64,000 nucleotides of DNA, from NCBI GenBank assembly GCA_039545355.1, contig BCJJ01000021.1, positions 434,001 through 498,000 on the forward strand, read 5' to 3'. Within the stretch, counting starts at the first letter, position 1; every line of letters begins with the position of its first letter. Both the position numbers and the translations under genes were made by a program. The DNA is from Trichosporon coremiiforme. Its lineage: Eukaryota > Basidiomycota > Tremellomycetes > Trichosporonales > Trichosporonaceae. Shown here piece after piece: positions 52,804 to 64,000 of the stretch. Below the pieces are notes generated by a model. That model worked only from the letters and a program-made list of their open reading frames with translations, was not told where the DNA came from and made no database searches.

Positions 52804-55797
52804 TTAAATGAGCATGACCAAGCTGGCGGCGATGGCACCGAGCGCAGCAAGGAGACGGGGGGTGTTGGAGCCAGCGGACGAGTTGGCAATGACAGTCGCA
52901 GTGTGCTCCGACACCACCGTCTTTGTCTCCGTGACGCGAGTGACGACTCCCAAGTTATTCACAGCGCCCGTGCTCGAAGACGCGGCAGGCGAATTCGTAG
53001 TTCCCGTGATCAGGAACATACTGCTGCCGAGCTCCTGATTCGCCGTCATGATTGACCTCGTTGAGGTGGTTGAGGGTGCGGCCGAGCTCTCCGTGTTCGT
53101 ACCCGAAGTCGCCGTGGTCGAATCGGCTGGAGAGGAGGCAATCCGGGTCGAGGATGAGGGGAGCACGACGCGAGTCGTATCCGCTGTCAGGCTCGAGGCT
53201 GAATGCGTGCTCGTTGCGGCGGAGGCGGTGACGACGGAAGTCACGTCGGCCGTCTGCGTGCGCGCCGCGGAGCCGGAGGACGAGGCGATGACAACGAGAG
53301 TGTCGGAGCGAGACGGCGTGTTGGAAGGCGCGGCGGAGGCGGAGCGCGAGGCTGTGGCAGAGGGAAGCGTGCCGCTGTCCGTCGCTGAAGCAACGGGCAG
53401 ACTACCAGAGTCGATCGCCGAAGACGTAGGACGGACAGAGGCAGTGCCTGAAGCTGAGCCCGAAGGCGTGTTCGACAGCGTGTTCGAGGGCGTCTCGGCC
53501 GCTCCAGACGTCGACGACTGGCCAGGGAGAATGTGCGACAGGTGATCGCTGGACGTAGCGCCAGACGAGGGTGCGTCCGAAGGCACATGCGAGGGAGTCT
53601 GGGACTGCGACTGCGTACCGACGCCAGGCAGGGAGTGTTCCGAGGAACTGGGCAAGGGTCCGCCGACGGACACTTGCGCCGTGGGCTCGCCCGAGGCCGT
53701 GGAGAGAGTACCACTGTCCACGTCCGAGGTGGGCACAGGGTGAGCCGAAGACTGCGTGGCGCCTTGCGAAGTTGGCGCGGCAGACGGTGTTGGCGTGTCA
53801 GAGGTCGTCTCGTCGCCGATCCACCAGGGCATGTGAGAGGAGGTCGCTGGGCCAGCGGAAGGCTGCTGCTGCGTGGACTGTTGCTGCTGCGAGGTCACGG
53901 GTACCTGAGGCTGGGACTGCGACTCTGAGGTCGGGTCAAGCCAGGGGAACCAGTGCCTCGACGTCGTCGTCGGCTCGTTGGACGGCTCCGCCGAAGAGCT
54001 GGGACGGGGAAACGGCCACGGCAGCCCGAACGTGCTCGTGCTCCTCTCGGGTTCCGGAACACTCTGGGTCGAGGTCGGCGCTGGGCGCTCGCTCGTCCTC
54101 GTCCACGGGAGGGGGAAGAGAGGTGTGCGACTCGTGCTCGTCTCGAGTTCGGGGGTCTCGGTTGAGGTTGGGACGGACTGCTCCGTCGTCCTAGTCCAGG
54201 GGAGGGGGAACAGAGGCGTGCGGCTCGTGCTCGTCTCCGACTGGGGCTCAGAGGTGGGCTCGGGCTGGGCCGAAGTACGCGTCCACGGCCACGGGAAGAG
54301 GGGCCTGCGGCTCGACGAGGACGAAGGCAGAGGCGCTTCACTCGAGGTCGGCTCGTGCAACGACTGCTCGGCCGAAGAAGATGGAGGAGAGGGAGGGGGC
54401 TGCACCGAGGTAGACGGGCGGGGCGGCTCCTGGCTCGTAGTAATCGGCAGCGGGACTAGGACGCTAGTCGTCGGTTCCAGCTCAGAGCTCGACGAAGGAG
54501 GTGGGGGAGGAGTCTGGCTCGATGTAGTGGTCGGGGGCGAAGGCAGCGCCTGCGAAGTAGACGAAGGCGGTGGCGGGGGAGGAGGCGAGCTCAATGACGG
54601 GGGAGGGGGAGGGGAAGACGGAGCCTGGCTCGTCGAGGTTGTCGTGGGCGGCGGAGGCGGGGCCTCCGAACTCGAAGAGGAAGGGGGAGGGGGAGGTGCC
54701 TCCGAGGTGGACAAGGGCGGCAGGGGAGAAGGGGGTTCCGAGCTAGACGATGGCGGGGGAGAGGGAGGAGGCTGAGTCGAGGTGGTAGTCGGAGGAGAGG
54801 GAGGAGGTTCCGAGCTCGACGAAGGAGGGGGAGGGGGAGGCGAGGAAGAAGCCGAGGTCGTGCTCGGCTCAGGGGGAGGAGGGGGAGGAGAAGACGAAGT
54901 CGAGGTCGTCGACGGCTCCGGGGGTGGAGGCGGCGGCTCAGTCGAGGTCGACCTCGGTTCGGGGGACGGCGAAGGCGAGCTCGAGCTCGGCTCCGGCGAA
55001 GGTTCCGGCGACGGCTCGACAGTGCTCGACGACGTCGAGGTATACGTAGCTGTCTCCTCAGAGTTAGGAAGAGGGGTATAAGATGAGGTCTCCTCGGTGC
55101 TAGTAGGACTCGGGCTGGGCGAGTTGGAGGTCGTCGGCTCCGGGGCGGGACCGCCACCGGCGCCGCCACACTCCTTCGGGCAGTAAACACAGTTTCCGAT
55201 GAACTCATGGAAACCCTCCTGGATGCCCTCGAGGCCGTCCGTGATGGGGTTACCGCGGAAGATCTCGTAGAGCCCGTGGCCGATGACAGGGAACGTGCAG
55301 CAGCGCTTGCTGTGCGTCGGGCAGTTGGGTCCAGCCGAGGACGTCGGTGAAGGCGAGGCGTCGGAAGCTTCGGCTGCCACTGGGCCCGCACCGGCCATGG
55401 CGACGGCCCCGTCGGGGCCCGCAGAAGCATAAGCCTGGGTGTCGCCTGCGCCGGCGCTGCCGCCGGCTCCGTTACCGTCCGCGCTGCCGCCGGCCCAGGT
55501 GCCGCCAGTCGAAGACGCTGCTGGCGGAGACGCGTCCCCACCGGCAGTCGCGGAACACCGGATCGGGGGCGAGTTCAGCACAGACGACATGGACTCGCAC
55601 TCGGCATCATTGTTGCAGTGGCAGTAGCCGTCTCCTCCGTTGACGGCGGACTCGGACGTGATGCTAGACTCCTGCGCCTTGACCTTGCCGGCACCGAGAA
55701 TGTTGCCAATAATGCCTCGCGGCTGTTCCTGGAGGATGTGAGGGAAGCCGGTCCGGGCTAATCGGAGGTGAGGGAGGTGGTCGAGAGCGAAAGCCAT
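52804..55797 (-). CDS. Ser/Thr/Pro-rich GPI-type cell-wall protein (997 aa)
   Basis: One open frame from ATG 55797. Residues about 55-215 hold a Cys-rich domain (GYCHCNNDAEC, then CPTHSKRCC and NCVYCPKEC). Then come mixed Ser/Thr/Pro sequence, a polyproline block of PPPPPPEPSTTS-type repeats (about 290-440), three PLFPxPWTRT repeats spaced about 34 residues (about 500-575), and a long Ser/Thr stalk. The C-terminus is SNSSAGSNTP followed by the hydrophobic LLAALGAIAASLVMLI, a good GPI-attachment signal. The start lacks an obvious signal peptide, so an unseen upstream exon or a short intron in the first 40 codons is possible. A surface adhesin or wall protein is inferred. The plus strand here is strongly G-rich. 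Confidence 0.7.
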   Translation of the reverse strand: MAFALDHLPHLRLARTGFPHILQEQPRGIIGNILGAGKVKAQESSITSESAVNGGDGYCHCNNDAECESMSSVLNSPPIRCSATAGGDASPPAASSTGGTWAGGSADGNGAGGSAGAGDTQAYASAGPDGAVAMAGAGPVAAEASDASPSPTSSAGPNCPTHSKRCCTFPVIGHGLYEIFRGNPITDGLEGIQEGFHEFIGNCVYCPKECGGAGGGPAPEPTTSNSPSPSPTSTEETSSYTPLPNSEETATYTSTSSSTVEPSPEPSPEPSSSSPSPSPEPRSTSTEPPPPPPEPSTTSTSSSPPPPPPEPSTTSASSSPPPPPPSSSSEPPPSPPTTTSTQPPPSPPPSSSSEPPSPLPPLSTSEAPPPPPSSSSSEAPPPPPTTTSTSQAPSSPPPPPSLSSPPPPPPPSSTSQALPSPPTTTSSQTPPPPPSSSSELEPTTSVLVPLPITTSQEPPRPSTSVQPPPSPPSSSAEQSLHEPTSSEAPLPSSSSSRRPLFPWPWTRTSAQPEPTSEPQSETSTSRTPLFPLPWTRTTEQSVPTSTETPELETSTSRTPLFPLPWTRTSERPAPTSTQSVPEPERSTSTFGLPWPFPRPSSSAEPSNEPTTTSRHWFPWLDPTSESQSQPQVPVTSQQQQSTQQQPSAGPATSSHMPWWIGDETTSDTPTPSAAPTSQGATQSSAHPVPTSDVDSGTLSTASGEPTAQVSVGGPLPSSSEHSLPGVGTQSQSQTPSHVPSDAPSSGATSSDHLSHILPGQSSTSGAAETPSNTLSNTPSGSASGTASVRPTSSAIDSGSLPVASATDSGTLPSATASRSASAAPSNTPSRSDTLVVIASSSGSAARTQTADVTSVVTASAATSTHSASSLTADTTRVVLPSSSTRIASSPADSTTATSGTNTESSAAPSTTSTRSIMTANQELGSSMFLITGTTNSPAASSSTGAVNNLGVVTRVTETKTVVSEHTATVIANSSAGSNTPRLLAALGAIAASLVMLI

Positions 55798-58700
55798 GTT
55801 TTTGGTGGTAGAAACGTCGGGTCGGGAGAGATCGTCGAGGGGTTGGAGAGGGAGGGGGTCAGTATAGGTCGGAAGGATGTGAAGGTTGTCGGTGAAGGTC
55901 GACGAGGACGCGCCGGTACGTTGTATTTAGTCGGATTATGCGGGTCGAAAGAAGAAAAGGAGTTCGACCAGACTCGCTGTCCTTCCTTCGATAACCCACA
56001 GACGGTGGGGATGTCGAATCCGGACGTCGAAGAAACAGATAGAGAACGGTGGTAAACGAGTGACGGCGAGTAAAGGGCGAGATTATCACGTCGCCGACGT
56101 GACGAGGAGGATAATGATGGAGAAAGAGGATGAAGTTGGAATCAACTGCAAAGCGCACAGCGCACAGGTTCGACCAACAGAGGAGAGAGGAGAGGTTGAG
56201 GTGCCAGGTCCAGAGTCTGTTCCTCTCTCACCAAGGGGGAGCCGGCCTGGGTATGTTACACCACGCGTGCTGCCCGCGAGAAGGTCCCACAACGGGCATC
56301 CATGCGAAAGCGAGGGAGCGAGCGAGCGTCGAAGGACACTGAGATAGAGGGGGAAGGGCGTCTGATGGGCGACCCTGCAGGCTCGAGGTCCCGCAAGGGT
56401 ACCTGGTCGAGGGCCATCTTGGGGTGTTCTTGGGGTGCTGAAGCAGTACAAGGCCAGCACGGCAGGCGATGAGTTACGAGAAACTAAAGGGTCCAATGTT
56501 TAAGAAGCGGACGACGTAGGGGTCGCCTCAGACTTACGACAGCCTCGACCACGGACGCGTCTCGGCTACCGTGCACCGCGCTGCATCCAAGGGCCACAGA
56601 GCGCTAGGAAATAAGCTTCAGTTCCGAGTTTTGCACGACCTGACCTGCTCCTCGCCTGCACCTTGCATGCACCTGGAAGCACCATGCAAAGTTGGCTGGA
56701 CTTGACTCAAGACTTTTGATACAGGCACCTTGAATTCGTCCTGTCCATTGCATCGCGCGGCCAAACAGGACGCCACGCACGACATGCTGGGGTACATGCC
56801 CCAAACCGCCAAGGGGCAAGGCGCCAAAAGTGACTGTCAGCGCGTCAGCGGCCCGGGGGTGGCTTACCTCCTCACCCTTACCCCTCCGTGCGGCCGTGCA
56901 CTTGGGGCACAGGCTCTGACGGTAAACATCGCTTCTTGCATGAGTTCTTTTCTTGGATTGAAGCATGCTGCAGAACACACAGTCGTAATGGAGCTGAATT
57001 CTTTACGGCTCGCGGGCTGCGGTGTGGCTGCGGGCACTACTGGGCTGTGGTCAGTGGGCTACAGTGGGTGACGGACGGGCTGCAATCTTCCGCGCAGCCA
57101 CAACTCTCACCCTTGCGCAGACCCCCGTCGATCTTAGACCGGCATTCAGAGGCTTCAGAGGCTGGGGCCTCGTACGTGTTTCTTACTCACTATTGAATAG
57201 GACAGCGAGCACCCTCGATACCACGCACAGACCCGAACATGCATACCAGCGATCCATCTAACGACCACCTATCCCCCTGTCTGTTGTCGGTTGATCACGA
57301 TGAACGAAAGTTTTCCGCTGTGGGCGTGTGTGCCACAGATTCGCTTTGCTCGTGGTGATAGAGCTCGATCGACGAGGAAGTCTTAACGAGCTGCATACCG
57401 CCGACACCATACCACGCAGAGCTGCTCGGTAGCGACGGTTGGAGCGTGCTCGCTCGATGCTGGCGCTCGGTGACAGCCTTCCTCTCTGCGAACATGGCAC
57501 GCCTTCGACGGACTCTTCTAACAGCACAAATACAACCAAACAAGGCTCACACGTCGTGCCCGGTGCCGGCAACGTAACCGCGAAGCTCGACCCCAGGAAC
57601 GAGCGAGCCAGACACGAATAGACTCAGTGGTAACCCTCAGCATGCCTCAGCCTAGTCGCAGATATGCAAGACATTGCAGCTGTGTCCGCTTGGTGTCCTC
57701 GGTATGCAGAACCACAGACAGAGGCACGGAGCCGAGCCTGCGGCAGTGTTTGTTCTCTGTTCGAGCTACAGAATACAGGCTGCCTGACTGCTGAGGCGAC
57801 GACGCCGCGGAGCGCTGAGACAGAGAGAGGTACGGCGCGCCACACATACACGGATGCACGCACATGCGCGCGCAACTGGATGGACCTTCTGGGCCTCCGA
57901 GGTTCAGGAGTTCTCAAGATCGAGGGAAGCAGAAGGAAACAACCAGGGAACAACATGGGCAAGTGATGCTCGCCCGTCCCAACGGCCCAATGCACGGACC
58001 GATGTAGGAGGTATGTAGGGTATGCGCGAATCTTCGTCAGTGCGAGTGACTCCGAAGAGCAAAGCAAACGGAGCGTTACATGTGAACGCTTCAGGCTTGG
58101 GGTGTAAGACAGAATTGGGCTAAGGGAGAGCGTAGTACCGACGTCGTCGCTGGTTTTCAGCGACGCGTACGTCGTCTTGTCATGCTGTGTTCTCTTCCGG
58201 GGGTGAAGGAGTGCAAAGCGAGCTCCAGCACGGATGAGCTGGGTCCTGGATCCAGGCGCGATCTGCAATCCTCGGCGGCGTCATTCCGGGTGCCGTCCGT
58301 CATTGATGCAAGTTATTCTGGCCCGCCCGAAAGACGCGCAATTCAGTCGTCCTCGAGCTCGAGAACCGGCGTAATTACTGTGCGAGGCAGAAGGAAAAGG
58401 CTTTGAACGTGGGCAAGTAGACTGAGCAAGTACGTATCCTCGCGCGTGCTCGTACCATGGTAGAACGACGAGGCGACAGGGGGAACCAGGGGTCGAGACT
58501 GTCCACAATCGGGTGCCTCTGACTCGACGAGCTGTTCCAAGCACGCGAGTGTGCAACAGTTGCAGCGAGTATGCAGCAGTCAGCAGTTGCAGCCAGCGAT
58601 CCCAGTCAGTCAGAGTCCCTGCAGTCCACAGCCATACATAAGATCCATGAAGAGCTGGGGATCTGACAAAGCGGCAGCAGCACAAACCCAGGAGCCAGCA

Positions 58701-59619
58701 GAAAGCTTAACGCGCCCCTCCGGGCTGGTTTGCTTCCCGTTGAGCCGTATCCGTTCCGGATGGACCCTTTTACCTCTTCCGCAAGACGCGCCACCCGTAG
58801 CTGCCTTCGTAGCAATTGGCCTCGTGCCCCGAGAGCCTCGGGGGCTTCGCGGAGCACGTAGCTTGCTTTGCCCTTGGTGCCCTTATGACTTCAGCAAGGT
58901 GAGGTGGGTCTGGACTCTGGACTGAACACCCGGGAGCCTGTGTTTTAAGTTCGCGCGTTCGTGGGTGCTCGACCCGACGTCTCAGCGCTGGGACGCTGGT
59001 ATACGCTGGTGGTAGCTCCCGAGAACCCCATGTCTTGAACTCTCCTCGCGCGCTCGTGCTCTGACGCGTGTCCTCCAGCTTGTCTGATCTGAGATGTGTG
59101 CGGGTATGTCTAAGAACACGTCCTGCGCGTCACTCTTCTATCACGAGGAGGCCCTTCCGCGAGTCAGTGGCGTCCGGCACGTCCGGAGGGCGCTTCGTGC
59201 CGCCCAGTGCGCAGCCGATGGCGCAGAGAGAGTCGTGATCGCCTTCTGATGGTCAGCTTGCTTGCATGTTCAACATACGGACTGGGTCGAACCTGGCAAT
59301 GCTTCCCGACCTAGAGGCTGACGTATGAATTGACGGGCACCTCCTCCTGATCCTGATGTTCGTTCTAATAACCTCTAGCAAAAGAGCCAGTCGCAATGTC
59401 CAAGAAAGATGCATTCAATCGTCTCCCCGCCGGCAGAGCTGCAAGCATAGAGTTCTACACGTCCACTGTTATACACTGATACAAAGAAAGTCCAAAGGTT
59501 AAGGTTCGTTCTTCTTTTAATGTCTGCCTAAAGCAAGCGCAAGCAGCGCAATTGTCTGTCTCTCCTTCTCGTCTTCTCTTCTCTTACACATACACCTACA
59601 GTTACAATCGCCTGCTCTT
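55798..59619. other. 3.8 kb gene-poor region
   Basis: It holds the promoter of the wall-protein gene on the left and the 3' end of kinesin-5 on the right. ORFs of up to 214 codons have random composition and no domains. No tRNA, repeat family or transposon end was recognised. Confidence 0.45.
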
Positions 59620-62600
59620 CTAGCGCAGCCGCTGCCTGCGGGGGATGTTGCCTCCTTCGCCGAGCACGCTGAGCTTTGGGATGTCGCTGCTTGTGCTGTC
59701 TACCCGTTTGTTCTTGGGGCGCTTGCCGTTCAGAGAATTGACTAAGGGCTCCTTGTCCTCGACGGCTGTGCTTGAGCTGCTGTTGGTCCTGGATAACGGG
59801 GGCAGGGACGCTGCTGGCCTCAGTTCCGGCCGCGACTCCTTGACCTCGGGTGGAGGAGCGGACGGGTCGGCGGGTGATCGTGGACGGCTGCCTGATGACC
59901 GGTTCGAGCGTCCCGAGGCCGCAGAGACAGCAGATGCGGCGGACACGGCTGAACCAACACTAATGGCGGACGCGGCACTGGCGCGCGAGAGGTCCGCGTC
60001 CTCGTCCCCAGAGAAAGAGCGCTTCAACGGCGACGCTGTCACGGTCGACGCGCTGCGGAAGCCGCGCAGGAGCGTCTCGCGCGGACCCGTCCGCTCCCAA
60101 CTCGGAATCGCCCACTGCCGCTTCCGCGGTGTCGAGCCCGTCGGCTCGTCCCGACGCAGATTACTCAGGAAGAAGTCGGTTGCGTCGCTAATCTCGTCCA
60201 TCTTGCGCTTGGCCGAGCGGTGCGCTTGCGCCGATGCTTCGGACGAGGTGGCGTGCTAAGTGTCAGCGGGGAAGGAGTGGTGGGAAAAGGCGGCACTTAC
60301 AGAGTCCAGTAACGTCGAAGTCAGATTGGCAATGTCGTCCGCGCCCGCGCGGACTCGGCTGCTCGACAGCTCGAAGTTTGCCTGACTGTTCGACCGCAGA
60401 GAGGCGAGGGTGTCAGCCTGCTCCTGCGCGTTCTCGGCAACGTTCGTCTCGACTGCTTCGTCAGTTATCTCGTGTGGAAGAAGCAGCTCACGTCCTTCAG
60501 CCTGCTCCGTGATGAGGCCGCAGAATCCCTCAACGCTCTCGACGTGAATACGCGCCTGCTCGCTCGCCTCGGACGCGTACTCCTCGAGGCTGGACTGGAG
60601 GCCGCGCTCAGCGTCGGCGAGGGCGCGCTGCCCGTTCCCGCGCTGGCCCTCAAAGGCGTCCTTCTGCGTGGCGATCTGGCGCGAGAACGTCTCCATCGAC
60701 GCCGCGCCCTTGTCGATCGCGGCGGACTGCGACATCTTGAACGCCTGCACCTCGCGGAGACCTGCGTCATTGCCGGCCTGGATCTTGCCGATCGCTGAGC
60801 GCAGGCTCGTGTTCTGCGCGTCGGTCGCGCCCGTGATAAGGTCGGTCACGCCCGCGATCAGGTCCTCCCGCAGCTTGGCCGTCTCCGTGTCCTTGTCGAT
60901 GAGGAGCTGCGTGAGCTGCTGGTTCTGCTGACGCAGGCGCGCGATCTCGGCTTCGGCGGCAGAGTTCGACTGCTGCTTTGCGGCTTGCAGCGTCTCGTTC
61001 TGCGCCATGTTGAGCGTGCGCGCGGCGGAGAGGACGGCCTCGACGACGTCGGCGGTGGAGTTGATTACGTTGCTGACGGAAGACAGGTGCTTCTGCTGCT
61101 GAACCAGGAGCTCCTGGCCCATCTTCGTGAAGCGCTCCGTCTCGGCCTGCGCCTGCGAGCGGACGGCGGACAAGACTTCGGCCTTGACGGCGAGAATGGC
61201 GGCGGCACGGTCGGCGGCCTGAGCTGCGCCCTGCTCGGTGCTGCCTTGAAGGGTCGACACGATCTGCTCGAAGGTCTTGAAGGACGAGTCGAGGTCGGCC
61301 AGGTGGCGCTCAGATTCCTAAAGTCAGTTACCTCTGCAGACCTCTCAACTCACCTCTGCCCCTCGCTGGGCGTAGCTCTGCATGTCGCTCCGGATCGTAT
61401 TACCAAAGTCGGTCTGGACCGAGTGCAGCTGGGACAGGTCACTCTGCAAAACCTGGAAGAGGGACCGCATATCGCTGCCGAAGCGGGACGAGGTTTCCGA
61501 GTTACCGTCGAGGACGGACGCCATGCGCTCGACCTTGTTGTGGAGGCCGTCGACATCTTGAACGCTATCCACCGCGACGGTGCGGAGCTCGCCCGCAACA
61601 ACGTTCAGCCTCTCCTCTCCACGCTGGTACGCCTCGCTGACAACGCGCTCCTGGGCGAGGTTGAGGAGGGCCTCGTCGACATCGACCTTGGCCTTCTCGA
61701 GGAGCCCGTTCAGCTGCTGCTCGGCCTCGCGCGCGACCTTGAGCTCCGAGTCGGCCTTGACGAAGCGATCGGTGAGTTTCTCGAACTCGGCCTTGCGCGT
61801 CTTAAGCTCGACCTCGATGGCAGTGACGCGCTGTCGCGCCTCGTCGTAGTCGCTCTTCTGGCGTTGCTGGTTCCGCTGCAGGTCCTTGTAGTTGTCGGGA
61901 TCCATCCAGATGCCGTTCTTCTCGCGCGTCGCAAACAGGTCAGCCTTGAGGCGCTCAATCTCGGTCAGGTACTCCTTCAGCAGGCCTGCCTTGGTCATGT
62001 GCGAGTTGACCTCGGGGCGGTTCTTGATCGACTTGGCGCGCAGGGCGTAATCGAGCGTCGAGATAGTCTCCTCCATGTTAGATCGCGTTGGCGAAACGGT
62101 CGCGATGATGCATGTCTTTGTCCGTCCGCCGAGCGAGTCTTGCAGCAGTCGCGTAAGCTTCGACTCTCGGTACGGCACGTGGTGGCTCTTGTCGACGAGG
62201 GCTGAGATGACGCGGCCGAGTGTCAGGAGCGACTGGTTGATCATTCCGGCTTCGCGGGCACGCTTGTTCTCGGCGCCGGAGCGGCCGATGGCCTCTGATC
62301 CGGCCAAGTCGACGAGGTTAAACTTGCCGATGCGGAGGAGGTCTTCGCCCTTGTCGGCCGAAGTCTCCTTGACGGCGACGGTGAGGGTGAAGATGGAGTG
62401 GGATCGCGACGACACCGAGTTCATCTTGGTCTCGGCTGTCTGTCTTCGCTGCGTGCCCTTGTTCAGCAGCGCCAGGCCGCCCTTGACGTCGGGCACGCCG
62501 GCCTCCTCAAGGCCCTGGATGATGACGCCCTTCTTGGCAGCGTCATCAAAGATCTTGATCTGGGACCCGCCCGTGTAGTCCTTGTACTCCGGCGCAAGAA

Positions 62601-63323
62601 GATCGCGGAGCTCCTCGTTGTACAGCTCAACGTAGGATGCGCGGACCGAGTACTCCGAGTTCTCCTGCGCGTCGAGGAGTGCGAACAGCCGGTGCAGCAC
62701 TCGCGGAATGATGCCTGCCTCGGTAGATGGCTCCATCAAGGGTGTCGGTTCAACGTCTCCAGCCATCGTGTACCTGAATGTCAGCTCCTCAGGCGTTCTC
62801 TGACTTACGTCTTTCCCGTACCCGTCTGTCCATAGGCGAAGATGGTGCAGTTGTAGCCGGCGAGCACCTCGTCGAGCATGTTCTCCGCGACCTCGTTGAA
62901 GACCATCGTCTGGTCAGCCTCGGGGCCAAACACCTTGTCGAACGGGTACGTCTTGGTGTTTCCGCTGCCGTTGTTGTAGCTGCTAGCTGTCGTAAAGGTC
63001 GATGCGGCAGCGGCAGCCGCGACTGGTGTCGTCTCGACGGTGATGTTCTTGCTGAGTGGTCCGCCCGTGCTGGTGATGACGGGGGTTGCCTCATCAATCT
63101 CCTTTTGTGACCGCCCGCGACACCTGACGACGACGTGGATGTTTGTCTCGCTCGCCTCGGAGCTGAGCTTTACAGAGTTGGGTCCGCCGTTCAGTCCCGT
63201 CGTCGTTGCTCTCCTAGGCGTGCCCGGTGGCGGCATGGATGACTGCGTTCGTGCGATGCGGGATCCTGCGGCTAAGGACGCTGGTCGGCTGGCTGTGCGC
63301 CCTGTAGTTGGTCGGCGCAACAT
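59620..63323 (-). CDS. Kinesin-5 (BimC/Cut7/Eg5) mitotic motor (1182 aa)
   Basis: Model: exons 63323-62809, 62773-61354, 61317-60492, 60452-60301 and 60255-59620. Introns are 35, 36, 39 and 45 nt. The motor domain starts at about residue 60 ([12 protein letters not shown]). The P-loop GQTGTGKT lies at about 165-172 and is split by intron 1 inside its last codon. Switch [12 protein letters not shown] is near 290, switch [10 protein letters not shown] near 324, and the motor ends near 416. A coiled-coil stalk follows. The tail contains [10 protein letters not shown] at about 1008-1017, a BimC box whose Thr is the usual Cdk1 target. Kinesin-5 tetramers slide antiparallel microtubules to build the bipolar spindle. 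The 39-nt intron is a multiple of three without stop, so its removal is likely but not certain. Confidence 0.92.
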
Positions 63324-63605
63324 GGTAGATAGTTCTCCCTAGGTGGATGGGATTGTTTGTGTCTGGGAAAGAAGTCAATCGCGGTCGGTTTGTTGTTGAC
63401 AACAATCAACGCCACGACGGGGGCAGATCGACCACGTGAAAACCACGCATCGATGACGGGCTTAGAGCCATGTGGCAGACAACCCGGGGTCAACAGCGAC
63501 TCTCGCTAGAGTCTCGGTAATACCAATCCCGACTCCGAGTGACGTTCGTTTCCTCGCTCTCACATCTCGACGTCTCGCCGTCTCCACACAGCGACCAGCG
63601 ACACA
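63324..63605. promoter_or_regulatory. Bidirectional promoter between kinesin-5 and the mitochondrial gene
   Basis: Only 282 bases separate the two divergent ATGs, so both core promoters must lie here. No TATA box is evident. Confidence 0.5.
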
Positions 63606-64000
63606 ATGTACCACCGCCGCCTGACTGCAGGCGTCAACGCGGCGCGAGCCGTGCGATCCGCCCGGGTGGCTACCCCCGCTGTGCGCCCGACACCGCGAGC
63701 TGTTGCGGCTCCGACGCAGCGCCCGACTCAGACACGTTTGCTGCAGACCTCGGCGCCGCTACGGGACCTGCAGGCGCAAGCGCAGGACGTCGTCACCGAT
63801 GATTCTAAGAGTGGCATGGGCTCGCACGCTGCCGCCGAGAAGAAGATGCAGGACGCCGAAGCCGCGGCGTCGTTCTCTGGTGCGTAAGCCGTAACGAGGC
63901 AGACACTGGTGGGCACCGCCGCTGCCGCTGTCTCTTGGAGCTGAGAATTTCGTATTCTGAAGCTGACGCCAGACCCGATGACGCGGTACGAGTACCTTGT
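63606..64000 (+). CDS. Start of a nuclear-encoded mitochondrial protein (3' end off the window)
   Basis: Exon 1 is 63606-63879, with donor GTGCGT at 63880. Exon 2 begins at 63973 after GCTGACGCCAG, and the joined frame reads SFS-DPMTRYEYLV up to the edge. If the intron is not removed, the frame ends at a TAA at 63885. The N-terminus is rich in Arg/Ala/Thr without acids for about 50 residues (MYHRRLTAGVNAARAVRSA), a clear mitochondrial presequence, followed by RLLQTSAPL, which could contain the cleavage site. The mature part begins acidic and Ala-rich. The family is not recognised from the 101 or so residues visible. Confidence 0.65.

Noticed and set aside
57624..58268. 214-codon minus-strand ORF in the right-hand gap
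   Set aside because: No recognisable motif; overlapping ORFs in other frames look the same.
59285..59310. GGTCGAACCTGG word resembling a minus-strand tRNA T-arm
   Set aside because: The stem halves do not pair and no acceptor stem is present.

Overview
The window looks like a chromosome segment of a basidiomycete yeast, most likely a Tremellomycete of the Trichosporonales type. The basis is GC-rich coding sequence, many very short GT-AG introns (33-86 nt is common) with CTGAC or CTAAC branch motifs 5-12 nt before the acceptor, Set9, Pub1, Ugp1 and kinesin-5 orthologues of fungal type, and a local array of F-box-like paralogues. No species can be named from the sequence alone. All exon joins were made by hand from splice motifs, reading frame and family conservation.

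Left third (1-23 kb). A long single-exon SEC16 gene runs off the left edge on the minus strand. It is divergent from a 1228-residue Pcl/Pho80-type cyclin. A 3 kb array of three broken F-box-like paralogues follows, then a 338-bp inverted-repeat element of MITE type and a second palindromic patch. Next come a minus-strand mucin-like single-pass membrane protein and about 4 kb with no recognisable gene.

Middle (23-39 kb). This part is transporter-rich and sparse: an AAAP amino acid permease, a GPR1/FUN34/YaaH (Ato) transporter, a split tRNA-His(GTG) with a 19-nt intron, an MCT-type MFS permease, and a three-RRM Pub1/TIA1-like protein. The gaps between them are 3-4.6 kb and hold only noise-like ORFs, a short tandem repeat in one 3' UTR and one orphan TATA unit.

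Right third (39-64 kb). This part is denser: a 90-residue small membrane protein, SET9 (H4K20 methyltransferase, 7 exons), UGP1 (UDP-glucose pyrophosphorylase, 5 exons, two roughly 600-nt introns), a POM33/TMEM33 protein, an HSBP1-type coiled-coil protein with an 8-nt micro-exon, a 997-residue Ser/Thr/Pro-rich GPI-type wall protein, a kinesin-5 motor with a BimC box, and the start of a mitochondrial protein.

The genes are ordinary housekeeping, transport and cell-surface functions and do not form an evident operon-like pathway. The most unusual signals are a 404-nt stretch with no AG dinucleotide before the UGP1 intron-1 acceptor, the decaying F-box-like array with Arg-to-stop changes, the MITE-like element, the HSBP1 micro-exon and the set of ultrashort introns.
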